Source of the DNA: Orbicella faveolata
Taxonomy: Eukaryota > Cnidaria > Anthozoa > Scleractinia > Merulinidae
DNA: 64,000 nucleotides
NCBI RefSeq assembly: GCF_002042975.1
Contig: NW_018150156.1
Location: 1 to 64,000 of the forward strand
Direction of reading: 5' to 3'
A program made the translations under genes and the position numbers. Each line of letters starts with the position of its first letter. Positions within the stretch are counted from its first letter, which is position 1. Below the pieces are notes generated by a model that was not told the origin of the DNA, made no database searches, and saw only the letters and a program-made list of their open reading frames with translations. Of this stretch, positions 11,979-23,124 are shown piece by piece.

Positions 11979-13319
11979 CTAAACACCTAAACTCATCTGA
12001 TCCCCTCTTTCCACATGGACTCTCACTTGAGAGTTTTTCCGATTGTGAATATCCTCTTCCACAGAAAACTGTTTCTTTCCTTCTAACTTTGCTGGTGTTT
12101 CTACTCTGACCCCCCAGTTATCCAGGATGTGCTGTACAATGAAGCCTTTGTCAGCAAGCCACCTGTCTCCTTGTTGTGCAAAAGGACAAGATTCCACTTT
12201 GTGACAAAATTTCCTCATCAGACTTACTGCCCGGATATATATCTGATGCAAAGACTGGCAACATTAGTGGTGACAGGGCAATCAAACCTTTTCCAGTGTT
12301 GTGGCCCTTGTACTTGGACCATGTGGCACATTGTTCAATCACTTGCGATGGCTTCTCAATGTATAGTTCTGTACAATCAATAATTAAATAGACATCTTCA
12401 TAATCAGGTTAAAGCATTTAGGTAAATTTCTTTTCATAATCTCCCGTTCTGTAGTAAAGCTAAGTTGCCCAAGACAATCACACATGCGATCAATCCAGGT
12501 TGCAAAAATTTCTGACACCTCCTGCTGAGCAATGTTGAAACGATCAGCCAAATCTTTCTCCAGTAATTCCAGACGCGACCTTGCCATCGTCAAAAACAAC
12601 TCATCAATGTCGCATAGCTTTCAAGGCCTTCCTCAGGATACAACATAGGAAGGGTGTTTAGAAACATTTGAATATCCATTGTAGTAATTTAGTGAGAAGC
12701 CCAGTCTTGGTTTTAGGAAATTATACAAAGAAAGGTCTGGTAAACAGGGAGTCCGGTATAAAATGTTATGTCCGAGTCAGAAGCCATAAATCGACGAACT
12801 CTAAACCTCTCCACCACTCTTTGTTCTTCTAACTTTCTTATACGTTCCTGAAGCCAATCGATTTCCTGCTGTCATTCACATTCCTTTCTAACGACGTCTT
12901 CCAACATAAACACAGCAGGTGTTTGCCGAGATTCTCGTGACTCGGGAGCCATTTGTATTTCATCTCTCGCTTCGATAACTTTTGGTACATGCAGACTCAC
13001 CGCACTATTTCTCTGATCTTCCTCCCATGTTTTTCCCACCAACAGGTGGGAAATGTCTATTGGCCACACAACTTTGCCAGTTTTCAGGTCCCTTCTAGGG
13101 AACATAACCGGGATATTTTTGGATCCGTAAAGGTGTCCACCATGAAAATGCGCACTGCATACGCGATGGCTTGCATCCCACTCGTTATCTTTCGTTCTTA
13201 AACTGATCACAGATATCCATTTTCATTTTATTTTATCATCCCTTGGGAAGCCGTGGAATTTGAGTCTTGTGCAACCATTTTTTATGACCACAGCCCCCCA
13301 CAACACACTTACAGGGCAT
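11979..13319 (-). pseudogene. THAP-domain DDE transposase of ISL2EU (decayed)
   Basis: The likely start is ATG at 13317-13319 (MPCKCVVGGCG). A THAP zinc-binding domain follows, with KFHGFPRD near 13245 and SHRVCSAHFHGGHLYGSKN near 13140, the latter containing the terminal Cys-x2-His pair. Next comes a coiled-coil-like stretch (IDWLQERIRKLEEQ near 12850), a helix-turn-helix-like segment (LEKDLADRFNIAQQEV near 12550) and the catalytic domain. The triad is visible: Asp in IDCTELYIEKPSQ (codon 12376-12378), Asp in WLADKGF (12150-12152) and Glu in RVHVERG (12009-12011). Frameshifts lie near 13283 and 12410 and others are likely, so this copy cannot encode an intact enzyme. THAP plus DDE_Tnp_4-like core is known from Harbinger-group and ISL2EU elements. 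Confidence 0.8.
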
Positions 13320-13462
13320 TGTTTCCGTGCAAAAATTAATTTACATTTTGCAACTTGACATGAGCAATGTTTAAATTGGTTGGTCGATTTACCCAGACTT
13401 CTGCGCACGTTGCCATCGTTTTCCATATGGCGGATTGGCACTCTTGGGGAGTTAAGGGTTAA

Positions 13463-15889
13463 AAAGCAAAATAGCAATGCAGTAATGCATCGTGATGCCT
13501 TATATTTGCATAACATTCAAAACAAACAACTAGACGCACAAAGGTCGCTTTTGTCACAGAACCGTTCTGTTTCCATATTGTTCGAAGGTATTGCTCTTCA
13601 GAAGTCGAGATTTTGTTGTTTCTTTCACTTTTGCCACACAAAAATCAACGAACAAGACGCCAAAACATAACATTTCGCTAATTCACACACACGTTAGCAT
13701 ATTTGGGACTCTGTGACATCCAAACATGCAGTTTTCATTCTGTGGTTGGTTTCTATCTTTCCATACACATTACACTGATCATGAACCCAGTATCAAATTC
13801 AGAGCAAACCCCAAACCGATAGGTTCTGTTCCAAATCAGATGAAAATTATTATAAACTGAAAAATTCACACCAAGCAATAAAAACAACTTCTGGAAGACG
13901 CCTGTCAGTATTTCACCTGTTTGCTACTTGTTTCTTTGTCAATGAAAATACTCTTATTCCTCCCAAGGTAACCTAGCAGCGATTGAACTTGTTCAATAAT
14001 TTGCTTTTTCGTCGTCAGAAGCATAGAAAATAGACCACCACACGGGGCTTTGCTAGTAGTAAAGTAGTTTGGTCATGAATGAAATTTGAGCCCCTTGCTT
14101 GCACATGACGAAAATCTGCCCACGAACAAGAAAGTTAATCGGTGGTAAAGTCCAAAGTCTACCGAATAATTTGTTCCTCCCAAATGAAAACTCATTTCAA
14201 ATAACTAGGGTTAAGAATTTTTTTCTGGCTAACACTTTAGAATCTTGTTAACAACAGCTCACAATCACCCGATTCATAATACCAACTGCAAATTTTTGTC
14301 TTGTTACTGGGCTTTTTTCTCTGTTTGAAAAAGGAGATGTGAAGTTTAATAACATGAAGACACCATATTATTATTTCCAAGTTAAAATGTAACTAATAAA
14401 GGACACTCAAAAAGTGAGCAGAATGACCTCAGCCTATTACTTTCCTTCTAATAGCTTATCTTAAACTGATAATACTGCTTTAATAGTCCTTAAAATAACT
14501 GAGAATATCATGCTCTGGAATAAAAGGCCACAGTACAACATTTTCAGTGTCGAAACATCAAGATTTTATAGTATGCCCAAGCTCAAAAATTTCGTCAACT
14601 ACAGAGCCAAAATAATACCTAAAATCGTTCAACATTCCTAAACAAAGATTTACTATTCTGTGGAAATTCTATAATAATTCCAGACTGTCAGTATCTAGCT
14701 TTTGAAAACACTTACCTGCTGCCGGATATCTACACAGTGTTCTAGGAATTACATCTTACTCTTGAAAATATTTTCTCATCTCTGATTCCTATTAAAAAGC
14801 TTTTTGTACAACTTACGATGAGTACCGGCATTGCGGACATGATAAAGCCACAACTTTCATTTTGTTTTTTTGTTTCATGACTACTGAATATTTCATCCTT
14901 CTCACAAAAAAGGTCCGTAGGAGATAAAAGTTCTGTACGAGAAAAATTCCTTGGGATAACTATGTGCTTCTACAAATGATTTCTAAATACCTTTCAGTCT
15001 GTGACAGGTCTCTAAATTGTGTAAGATCTCTAAAAAAAGCTTGTCATAGAACTTTATCTGAAATCGCATTTCTGTTAATGTTCAATTTACATGTAGCCTT
15101 CAACGGTGAAACTGAACAAAACATATTGTCCGATCTTAATCACATTTTGCTACTGTGTGTTCTAGTTCTAGTTATTGAAGCAGAAAAGCTTGAAGTACAG
15201 TATTGTGCAAAAGTAATGAGAGCGAAATGCGCGAATTTCATTCTTTGTCTCCATGAACTTTCAGAGAAAATTTGCCCGAAAATTCGAGCGTCTTTTCACA
15301 ATGTCTTGAGTGTTATTTCTTTAAAACAAAGGATGAAACTTTGCAGCATTTTCAAGACCAGAACGAAAATTCCTTACCAGAGGGATAATTCTGTATGTGA
15401 AATATCACAGTGCAGTGCGCTGACCAGTATCGGGCCATCAATGTACTGTTCTCTTGTGAACAATCGCGGTCACGTTGACGCATTACTCCTCTATAAAATT
15501 CACTGTTGTTAATATGTTAGTCCGTCTATCATGGCAAAGAACATAGAGAATTTGAATCCTTTGATCGTTTTCAATGACACGAACTCGCTAACTTAAGCTT
15601 TGTCACGTCACTGTGCCAGCAAGGCAGGTACCAAAGTTGGACCACTAGTCAGCGTAAACTTGGACGAAAGTAAAATTCTTAAGGTCATTTTGAAGGCCTA
15701 CTTCACCTCAAAATTCATCCAAAGTGACATCAAATTCAGTGATCGATGGACAAGCAGACATGTTGTTTATCTAGTGCCAGGTCTCCATACGGCCCCACCA
15801 CATGCCCAGTCCCCTCAGCTGTTATCACGTTCACCATGTTCTTGTCCGCCCACCATGATGGATAGTATATTATTCGCAACGAATTGCAG
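13463..15889. other. Stretch without recognisable gene
   Basis: About 2.4 kb of AT-rich sequence. A 182-codon open frame at 14964-15512 (+) has no recognisable domain and is probably chance or old repeat. No RNA gene or repeat boundary is convincing. Confidence 0.45.
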
Positions 15890-16502
15890 TTGTTTCGCCA
15901 ACGAGTTGTTTCGCCAACAAGTTGTTTTGCCAACGATTTGTTCGCCAATGTCTAACATCAATTTGCCAACCTCCTAAGTCACTTTGCCAACATCCTACTG
16001 GTCAATTTGCCAACATCAGATATCCAGTACTACCGAAAAAAAAAGCTGCTTATTGATGTTTGGAATGCCATCCTGATCCTTGGGTCACTGCCAGTCACTG
16101 CCAGTTTCACTTGAAGTACTTTAGATCAATTTGCATGTTTTTAATAGTTTCACAAGCCAGCTCGTGGGCACTACATCGCAGTAATTTTCACGGTGAAAAC
16201 TGACTGTTGAATACCAAAGTTCAGATCAGCTGTTTGTAGACGCACCATTTTCTCTTAGCAGGAGGGGTAGTGTAGCAGATTCACACTTACGATTGATGGC
16301 GTAGGACATTTACACATTATCCAGCTTTGATTTGTTTCGAGTTTGACAAAACATCAAATGATTAGACAATAAAGAAAAGAGGTCAAAGCAGCGTTGGTGA
16401 ATTGACCAGTAGGACGTTGGCAAAGCGACTTAAGACGTTGGCAAATCAACCTAAGACATTGGCGAATGAGCTGTTGGCGAAACAACTCGTTGGTGAAACG
16501 AC
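15890..16502. mobile_element. Inverted-repeat element with 120-bp arms made of short subrepeats
   Basis: The left arm (15890-16015) and the right arm (16390-16502, reversed) share TTTCGCCAACGAGTTGTTTCG, TTGCCAACNTCCTAAGTC and CATCCTACTGGTCAATT in the same order. Each arm is itself a run of degenerate units around TTGTTTCGCCAACGAG. The 370-base middle has no coding frame of note. It is a MITE-like element of unknown superfamily; no clear target duplication is visible. Confidence 0.78.
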
Positions 16503-16554
16503 CGCATACCTTCGCGACAATCCCTCTTTATTTCACACTCATTAAACAAGAGAT

Positions 16555-17972
16555 AGAGAAATATAACAACCTGTCATATTTACATTGCTTTTTTTGATAA
16601 CATGACAAAAATATATATGTGGTTTTGCAAATCTCATGCTATCCTTGTGGTGCCATTCTCTTAAGAACAAAAGCAATTTGCTCCAAATGCATGCGCAGAT
16701 TAGTTAGTGTCAAAGTCGACTATATGTTAGCTGAAAGATACATTTCATACGGGACTACCCACGAATGTTGCGTGCCTTCCCTTGTGGTAGAACATAACAT
16801 GTAAGCCGCATGCGTTCTAGCATTGCTAGTGTGATAAACTCCATTCTCAAGATCAGATGCTCGCTTTTTTTTATTTTTTGTAAATGAGTGACATCGCACC
16901 CTCATTTTGGCTGGGGATAGCAGTAATATTTCAGGTAACGTCATTTCTCCTTTTTTAGTGAAAAGAACGCTACTGTGACTGCGTATCTTCTGGAATCTTC
17001 CCTAGCTCGATTCAAGAAATGTTGTCTGCTGCTTTGTCTGCTGTTTTCAGAAATGTCGTCTGCTGTTTCTTTGCCAGGGTTGAAATTGAGAATGGGAACA
17101 TATTGCTTCTCCATAGCTGCTTGATTGTTTCCTCTTCTATGAAAGAGAGCCAAAAGTTCATATTCAGCCGAAACTTTCCCCTGTTAGTTGCATGCAAAAC
17201 AAGTAAATTTGTGACAAAAGAAACTTTGTTATTATTGTCGCAGACTCCGTGGTACTTACTGAAACCTCCAATTAATTTCATCAGTCGATGAGGTGACTCA
17301 CTCACCTATGTGGGATATAATTTCGGTCAAGTAAAGATCTTTACCTTCAATACTTCTCGTTGAAATGCTCCTCAATGCTATTACTGGATAGCATTGTGTA
17401 TTACTTTGATGCGGTTTTATTGTTTACGCCAACTCGGCTGGCAACAGAATAAGAACGCACTCTTCTGTGACTCGACATGACTATTTGATAATTAGATTAG
17501 TTCTTCTCTCTCTGTGAAATGAAAATTTGCGTTTCGAATAAAACAGAATCTTTCCTCTTCGACCTTTCAGCGGATATTTAACTTTTATTTTCCATTTATC
17601 TCCAGCAGTGAGTAAAAACAATACACATCTTTCTTATGGTTTCATGGAAACAAAGGTACCTAGTGACACATTGGCGAGGAAAACAATAGTATCAAGTTAC
17701 AAACGGCATGAAAAGTACAATTGTCACATTTGCTACAATGACTTTCAAACCCATCTTGACAAACGGTAGTTGTAAGTTATTTTTGGGCCTTGAAAGAAAA
17801 CACAAACATGAAACATACACACTGTGTCTCATCAAGTTTTTGTCCGCTCATATTTCGTTCATATTAGCAGACTACCAAGGGAGAGAATGGCAAGGGTGGG
17901 GGACCTATGTGACTACTGTATCAGAGCCGTAAATTACACTCTGCACTATCTGAGATTGTCTCACTAGATATG
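16555..17972 (+). repeat. Dispersed repeat R1, copy A
   Basis: This 1.4 kb region matches 24417-25951 and 37292-38944 in opposite orientation. Shared landmarks are GCAAATCTCATGCTATCC (16626), GGTTGAAATTGAGAATGG (17078), CATCAGTCGATGAGGTGA (17279), CTGTTGCCAGCNGGTTGG-like sequence near 17435, GACAAACGGTAGTTGTAAG (17758) and CTGAGATTGTCTCACTAG (17950). Frames in the copies are not conserved as protein, so it is treated as non-coding. Copy A lacks the end block present in copies B and C. Confidence 0.75.
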
Positions 17973-20048
17973 TTTTACAGATACTATTGATAATTGATTG
18001 TATGGGCCACATTTGCAATATTGTAAAACTCACTGGTCAGTGGCTAATTATGTAGCTCTCATATGCTACATAATTAGCTACATAGAATGCAGTCCTAATG
18101 CAGACTTGAGTCAAGTTTCATGGGACAGTGGATCTTGGATCTTGGGACACTGATTTGGCCGCCCTGTAGCAGGGGCGAAAACGAATGACATCATCGCCAA
18201 ACCATGTGCTGTACATTTCGTGTCCATCTGCAACATCATTCTTGTTCTCTTTTGTGGCTTCTTTTGTTGTTTTCGACGTTTTGGAGTCTTCTTTGAACTG
18301 GTTTTTCACTCTGATTGCATTTGACAAAAAAGGGAATGCAGTCCCAACGCAGACTAGAGTGATATTTTGGCCGGACGAAAACAAATTAGCACGTGTAAAC
18401 AAGCTGATTTGCTTTTTAGATCATTCTGTTCACGACCACAACTTTAAATCACCTTGGCTTTGGGATTTTAACTGTGGGAACAGCTATATTTCATTGGTTA
18501 TATTTTGAGTACATTAAACAAATTTTGTTGATTTTAATTACTTAGTGCTAGTGGCCAAAAATAGTTCAGTGTTCAACGAAGCTCAAAATTGAAAAGATGG
18601 AAGAGTACTCTGAAGCCAAGATCTATAAGAGTAAGCCAGAACCAAGGAACAGAATCATCAGCAGAAATATTCAAATCAGCTGCCAGTCGCACAGAGTTTC
18701 TTTACTATAACCCATTGATAAACCGGCACGTGAGTGCAAATGCTAGCTGATATTTGTGCTTCCAGCTTAGAATACTAGATGTAACACAAGTGCACTTTTA
18801 AAAATTAGCCTTTATACCAGTAAAATGAGATTTTAGCACGAATTTTGAAGGCAAATGTGCTATTAAACTTGTGACTACCGAAACTGGAGCCGTCATGCAA
18901 AATGTTGACAATAAAGGAAGGAAATCAAAATACTGCCAAACCTCTATTAAGCGGCCCCCTATTAAGGTGGCCGAACAGTTTGCGTACACGCTTTTGCTGA
19001 TGCAATTCAGCACATGCACAAGGATTGCAAAAAACAAACATGCTGTCAATAGAGCGATCACTTAATTTGCCCAATGCCCGCATTATCTGTGCTATTTTTC
19101 TTTATAATTGAATGCAGTGTATTGATGGTTTTAAGCTTTTATTACAAAGATATGTTAGAAAAGGTAACAATGCAAAGAACCCAGCAATTCTTAGCTTTTT
19201 CGTTGTTACCGAAAGAACCCAGTTAAATGTAGTGCATGCGTAGTAAGTAAAAAAATTGCGATTGAATGAAAAATTGCTTTCTCAGAAATACGCCTTTTTC
19301 TCGAGAACCACTCATTAAAATTTCACGAAATTTGGCTCGAAAATACTTTAGGAAATAAGTAACTAGAGTATTGAAAAAAAAAGTGAACTTTAACAAAGGA
19401 AATTCTAGATATTCCTTTCAACCTTCAACAAAGGATAATTGCAGATCTCTCTGTTAAATTATTATCAAAATGGTGTTAACTTGCGAGTATCGTTACAGGC
19501 TTGCTGCATGCAAATTATACAGAAAATCTAATGACTACATTTTCTACAAAAGCGATTTTAAAGGCCCGTTTATATTTATTAATGTTGCCATGGTAACAGC
19601 ACATATGTCAGCTTAATTATCAAAAAACCAAAGTTTGTGTTGTTAACTTGCTTGTTACCATTTTTGGCGACCAAGGGATCAAGGATTTAGAGAAAAAGGT
19701 GAATGAAACACAGGTATCTAAAACTGTGTTGAGCCACCTTAAGCAGCTAACTTTTATTTGGCTGCCAGCAGCCAAAATCCCAGAAAAAATTGTCAGCTAT
19801 GCACTGTAATAAAAACCTCTATTCCACAGCCACCTCTGTTAAACAGCCGCAGTCAGCTTCTTGCCGTCCCAAGGGTGATTTTTTGTTTTATACCACTAAG
19901 AAGCAACCAGTTGTCTCGTCCCCAGAGTGGCTGCTTTTCAGAGGTTTGACTGTAATCTACAGACAAATAGCGGACTTTGTCATTGTTACATCTGTCTATA
20001 AAACTTAAGCTGTTCACAAAGATAATGATTTCAGCAACAGACAGCTAT
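17973..20048. other. Mostly unrecognised sequence with small inverted repeats
   Basis: A perfect 14-bp inverted repeat with 8-base spacer lies at 18043-18078 (GCTAATTATGTAGC and complement). A frame at 18118-18402 (-) with a Lys/Thr-rich middle has no recognisable domain. At 18941-18975 the words CCTCTATTAAGCGG and CCCTATTAAGG are the end of a MITE family seen better at 20588. Sequence around 19240-19400 looks like old repeat. Confidence 0.45.
19803..19955. mobile_element. Decayed short MITE, AAACCTCT family
   Basis: The left end (ACTGTAATAAAAACCTCT) and the reverse of the right end (ATTACAGTCAAACCTCTG) are degenerate inverted copies. Inside each are GCCACC / GCAGCCAC words typical of the 'tattaagcggac' family represented better at 20588-21062. 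It is an old, shortened relative. Confidence 0.5.
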
Positions 20049-20052
20049 TTAA

Positions 20053-20510
20053 TCCTTTACCCCCTAAGGCAAACAACAGTTTTTCCTAAATCAGCAAATA
20101 AAGGCTCTCTGCCTAACAATACACCATTTGAAAGCCACTGATCAGCTTACTTAAGAACTGACATCAGCAACTATGAAGGAGGTAGTCATTTTGAGAGACA
20201 TTGTTCCGAAATGTGAAAATGAAAAGCTTCCAACACATATCAATTCTCAAATATCATAGGTATGATCCAAAACTGTAGCTTATTTAGCAGGTCTTCATAA
20301 CTTGATGCAAAACAAGTCCTGCATTCCATGTGCATCTCAAAAATGAAATTGTAAAATTATGGGGGTGGTCAACCATATCTTAGATAGGAGGGGGTCACAA
20401 TTTTATGTCTTCAATGAGCAGATCTTTATGGAAAAAATTCATAGAAATCTCTCAAATATTCACAAAGTTATGATGTTGTGTGCCAAATGGCACTCTTAGA
20501 AAGCAAAGGG
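20053..20510. mobile_element. Complete TTAA-flanked MITE
   Basis: TTAA lies at 20049-20052 and at 20511-20514. The left end TCCTTTACCCCCTAAG and the reversed right end CCCTTTGCTTTCTAAG are inverted copies. The 458-bp element has no coding capacity and matches 7286-7736 plus 13436-13458. Near its right end it contains GTGCCAAATGGCAC, the palindrome in which the other copy was hit by ISL2EU. TTAA targeting fits piggyBac or Kolobok relatives; which one is not decided. Confidence 0.85.
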
Positions 20511-20587
20511 TTAAGCTAATCACCTGCGTAGACAACGAATGCACTCATAATCTTCTATTACTACTAGTTTATTGCTTTTTATTATTA

Positions 20588-21062
20588 CAGTGAAACCTGT
20601 ATTAAGCAGACTCCATAATAGGCGGACAACCTCTATTAAGTGGACACCAGCTGAAGTCCCAAAATGTTCTTCGCACATTTACTGTAAAATAAACTTGCAC
20701 TCAGCGGACACATCTGTTTAGCGTATGCCAACACCAATCTTGAGCCATTTTCCACAAAACCTGCAATAAGCGGACACTTCAACGGCTTTTTACTTCTAAA
20801 AGTTCAGCTGAGACTCCTTTAACACTGTTCAGCAATGTTGCTTTTAAGCTAAGTAGATTATTCCAGACTGATGCTTTGTTTAACTGGACATTGTGCTATG
20901 GGCAGTTTTTGATATTACACTCTGTTACACTGTGTTAAAAAAGAGTTTAGAGTTCACTATTATTATTGCACAACATATTAGAACCTGTTTTGAGCAGACA
21001 CCCTGTATTCAGCAGACACTAGTGAGGGTCCCAAGGGTGTCTGCTTAATATAGGTTTCACTG
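20588..21062. mobile_element. TA-flanked MITE, 'tattaagcagac' family
   Basis: CAGTGAAACCTGTATTAAGC at 20588 is mirrored by the right end, whose reverse complement reads CAGTGAAACCTATATTAAGC, and TA flanks both ends (20586-20587, 21063-21064). Inside, words such as ATTAAGTGGACACC and CAATAAGCGGACAC repeat in both orientations. There is no coding frame. The TA duplication suggests a Tc1/mariner-type mobiliser, but that is inference. Confidence 0.82.
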
Positions 21063-21241
21063 TATTTTTAATTTGGGGTGATCTGGATCAGGATTAGTAA
21101 TCTGAGATCACTCTGCTTGTAAAGATATCAAAATGGCTGGATTAAAGGTTGTTTAGTAGCTTTGGGTAAATGGACCATTAATGGGATTTTCATGGGTTGC
21201 AGTAGTTATCATTTATCCCATAAAATTAATGCGGAGTCAAA

Positions 21242-22552
21242 TGTGACTGTGAACGGGAAAACATACCTTAATGGTTATCCATTAGACGGGCAAAAGCGTT
21301 AAGCATCAGGTCGTTAGAACGGAGAGTGCAACTGTTAGCAAGAGACATGTATCCATTAGCCATGAGCATCAGACTGTTAGACAGGACAGCACAACCATTA
21401 GCAAACACTCTGTATCAGCACGGCTAGAGAAGCCATTAGGATCCGTTAGAATAAACTAGCATCTGTTAAACGGGTAACAATTCCGTTAGAATAGCATGAC
21501 ACGTGTTGAAGTAGAATGTGGTAGCATGAAGTAGAATAATGATTTGGTTTCAATTCACAAAGTGTGCAGGTTCAAAAATTTGCATAAAGTTGTTTACATA
21601 ATCCAACATGTGCGAAACGGCCATATTCCGGCAGAAAGTTTGAGGAATATTTTCATAGACTGTTGTCTGACTCTGAATCAGAAGAAACCAATTTTAAACT
21701 ACATGTATGTGACAACAACAACTGTATCTCATGAAACCAAGGCCAACAAAATGCCCATCGCTTCGAGACTAGCTTCGTGACTTCAAAAAGTACCGCTTTT
21801 CACACACTCTGTCAAGAAAGCGTAATCTTTCGTAAATCAACAGCTTGATGAAACAGCTGTGCAAAGTCTAGGCAAAGTCATTATGTAAAAATAAGTACAA
21901 GCAACAAATTCACTTGAGTAAAACAATAAAAAATGTTCACCCCAACTGGCGGGTTAAATTGTTTACACATGTATTTAGTGACATTAGGTTCGTGTCCCAC
22001 ATGATAATAAAGGAGTCAAATTCTGAATTTGTCTGTCTCGACGAGGAAGTGATAGTTTATATCACTGAGTTTTACTTTCAATGCTCACCGTGAGAATAGT
22101 TTTTTTAATGTTTGTCTCATCAACTACTGATGAAATCAGCACTTTGTGATTCGTTTTTTTAAAAATCGTGAGTGCAAGACTAATAATGGTTTGGCACGAT
22201 TATGTGTTTATAACTTCAGACTGAAAGCTACGCTATTCATTCGTTAGAAGTCCTTAGATGTGAACCGTTAGGCAACTGTTAAATGGCTCCAGTCATCCGT
22301 TAGAACAAATTGCGCAACCGTTAGAACGTTTTCTTCATCCGTTAGGCACACTTTGTTAGCTGTTAGAATGTTAAAAGAAAGCGTTAGAACGCTTTGATCA
22401 TCCGTTAGACACAATTAGATAGCCGTTAGAACGTTAGGACAAAGCGTGAGAGAATGCTGTGAAGGCCATTAACTATCCATTAGCTATCCATCCATTTGCG
22501 CCTGTTTAACGGATAAGCGCTAAGGTACGTTTTCCCGTTCATGGTCACAAAT
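21242..22552. mobile_element. 1.3-kb inverted-repeat element with CCGTTAGAAC arrays
   Basis: The left end TGTGACTGTGAACGGGAAAA and the reversed right end TGTGACCATGAACGGGAAAA are inverted copies, continuing with ACNTACCTTA. Each flank then carries about ten irregular copies of a short word of the form CCGTTAGAACG (21275-21495 and 22240-22435). The middle (21500-22230) has no recognisable coding sequence. It is a non-autonomous element; superfamily unknown. Confidence 0.75.
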
Positions 22553-22555
22553 TTC

Positions 22556-22650
22556 ATGGCAGGGCTTGAAATTAACAAAATCCTTAAGTCACCATTTGGT
22601 GACTATGTGGTAAAAAATAGTCGCTAACTACAAATTTTTAGTCGCAAAAT
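22556..22650. repeat. End of a 'gggcttgaaatta' repeat family
   Basis: The words AGGGCTTGAAATTAAC, AGTCACCATTTGGTGACT and TTTTTAGTCGC mark a repeat whose other end type is seen reversed at about 30010-30112 (ATTTCAAGCCCT, TAGTCGCAAA). Only one end is present here. Confidence 0.5.
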
Positions 22651-22796
22651 CAAATAGAAGAGACACAATCCATAGACATACATGACGTACTCAATGCTCA
22701 AGGGTTTGCAATGCATTATTTTGAACAGGGGTAGCCATTTTGAAGTTTCAGAGAGAGAGTTATACGCTTGTTGATACTCCACCGCAGTTTTGGCTG

Positions 22797-22950
22797 TTTT
22801 CTCGCCACTTGGTTGATGTCCCGCCTTGTGGTTGATTTCCCGCCCCATTTATGGCTGATGCCCCGCCATTGGTTGATTTCCCACCTTGATATGTGGTTGA
22901 TATCACACCACGTGGTTGATGTCCCACCAGGTGGTTGATTTCCCACCCTT
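22797..22950. repeat. Minisatellite, GTGGTTGATTTCCCGCC unit
   Basis: Seven imperfect units of about 17-28 bases follow each other, each with GGTTGAT(G/T)TCCC(G/A)CC. The regular pattern opens several short frames on the minus strand, which are by-products of the repeat. Confidence 0.75.
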
Positions 22951-23124
22951 TTGATGGCACCATAATTGTTGATGGAGTAAAATGCTGTAGGATTTATCAG
23001 TTTTAACAGTAATTATTGGTTTCCATTTTATGTGCGTAGACTAATGTTCGCACAATAGCATTATGTACTTTTAAGATTATATTTTAGTTGTTTTAGTTTT
23101 TTCTTTTTGCCTTTAAACTTTCAG

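Larger units (their letters stand above)
7739..13433. mobile_element. ISL2EU-like DNA transposon with two convergent genes
   Basis: The left end reads CTGCCATACAGAAAAAGATG and the reverse complement of the right end reads CCGCCATATGGAAAACGATG. The similarity resumes further in with GTCTGGGTAAATCGACC (left at about 7769, right at about 13379). The flanking dinucleotides are GT at 7737-7738 and AT at 13434-13435, consistent with a 2-bp AT duplication with one change. Two genes point inwards: a SWIM/YqaJ-type gene (+) and a THAP-DDE transposase (-). ISL2EU elements are known to pair a DDE transposase with a YqaJ-type nuclease and to duplicate AT. Both genes are damaged, so this copy is not autonomous. 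Confidence 0.78.
7282..13462. mobile_element. TTAA-flanked MITE, split by an ISL2EU transposon
   Basis: The left part (7286-7736) matches the complete element at 20053-20510 over about 450 bases, including GAAAGCCACTGATC and CAAATATTCAC. The right end (13436-13458, ending CTCTTGGGGAGTTAAGGG) matches the other end of that element. TTAA lies directly outside both ends (7282-7285 and 13459-13462), as expected for a TTAA-targeting superfamily such as piggyBac or Kolobok. The 5.7 kb between the two parts is a separate transposon that landed in a palindrome of the MITE. Confidence 0.82.

Noticed and set aside
14964-15512. 182-codon open frame on the plus strand
   Set aside because: It is long for this window but has no recognisable domain, biased Ser/Leu/Cys composition and no splice context; likely chance or old repeat.
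17019-17305. Protein-coding potential of repeat R1
   Set aside because: Frames exist on both strands in each copy, but neither is maintained through the whole element.
22624-22963. Minus-strand frames rich in GGKSTTRRDINQ-like repeats
   Set aside because: They follow the minisatellite at 22797-22950 and are not genes.
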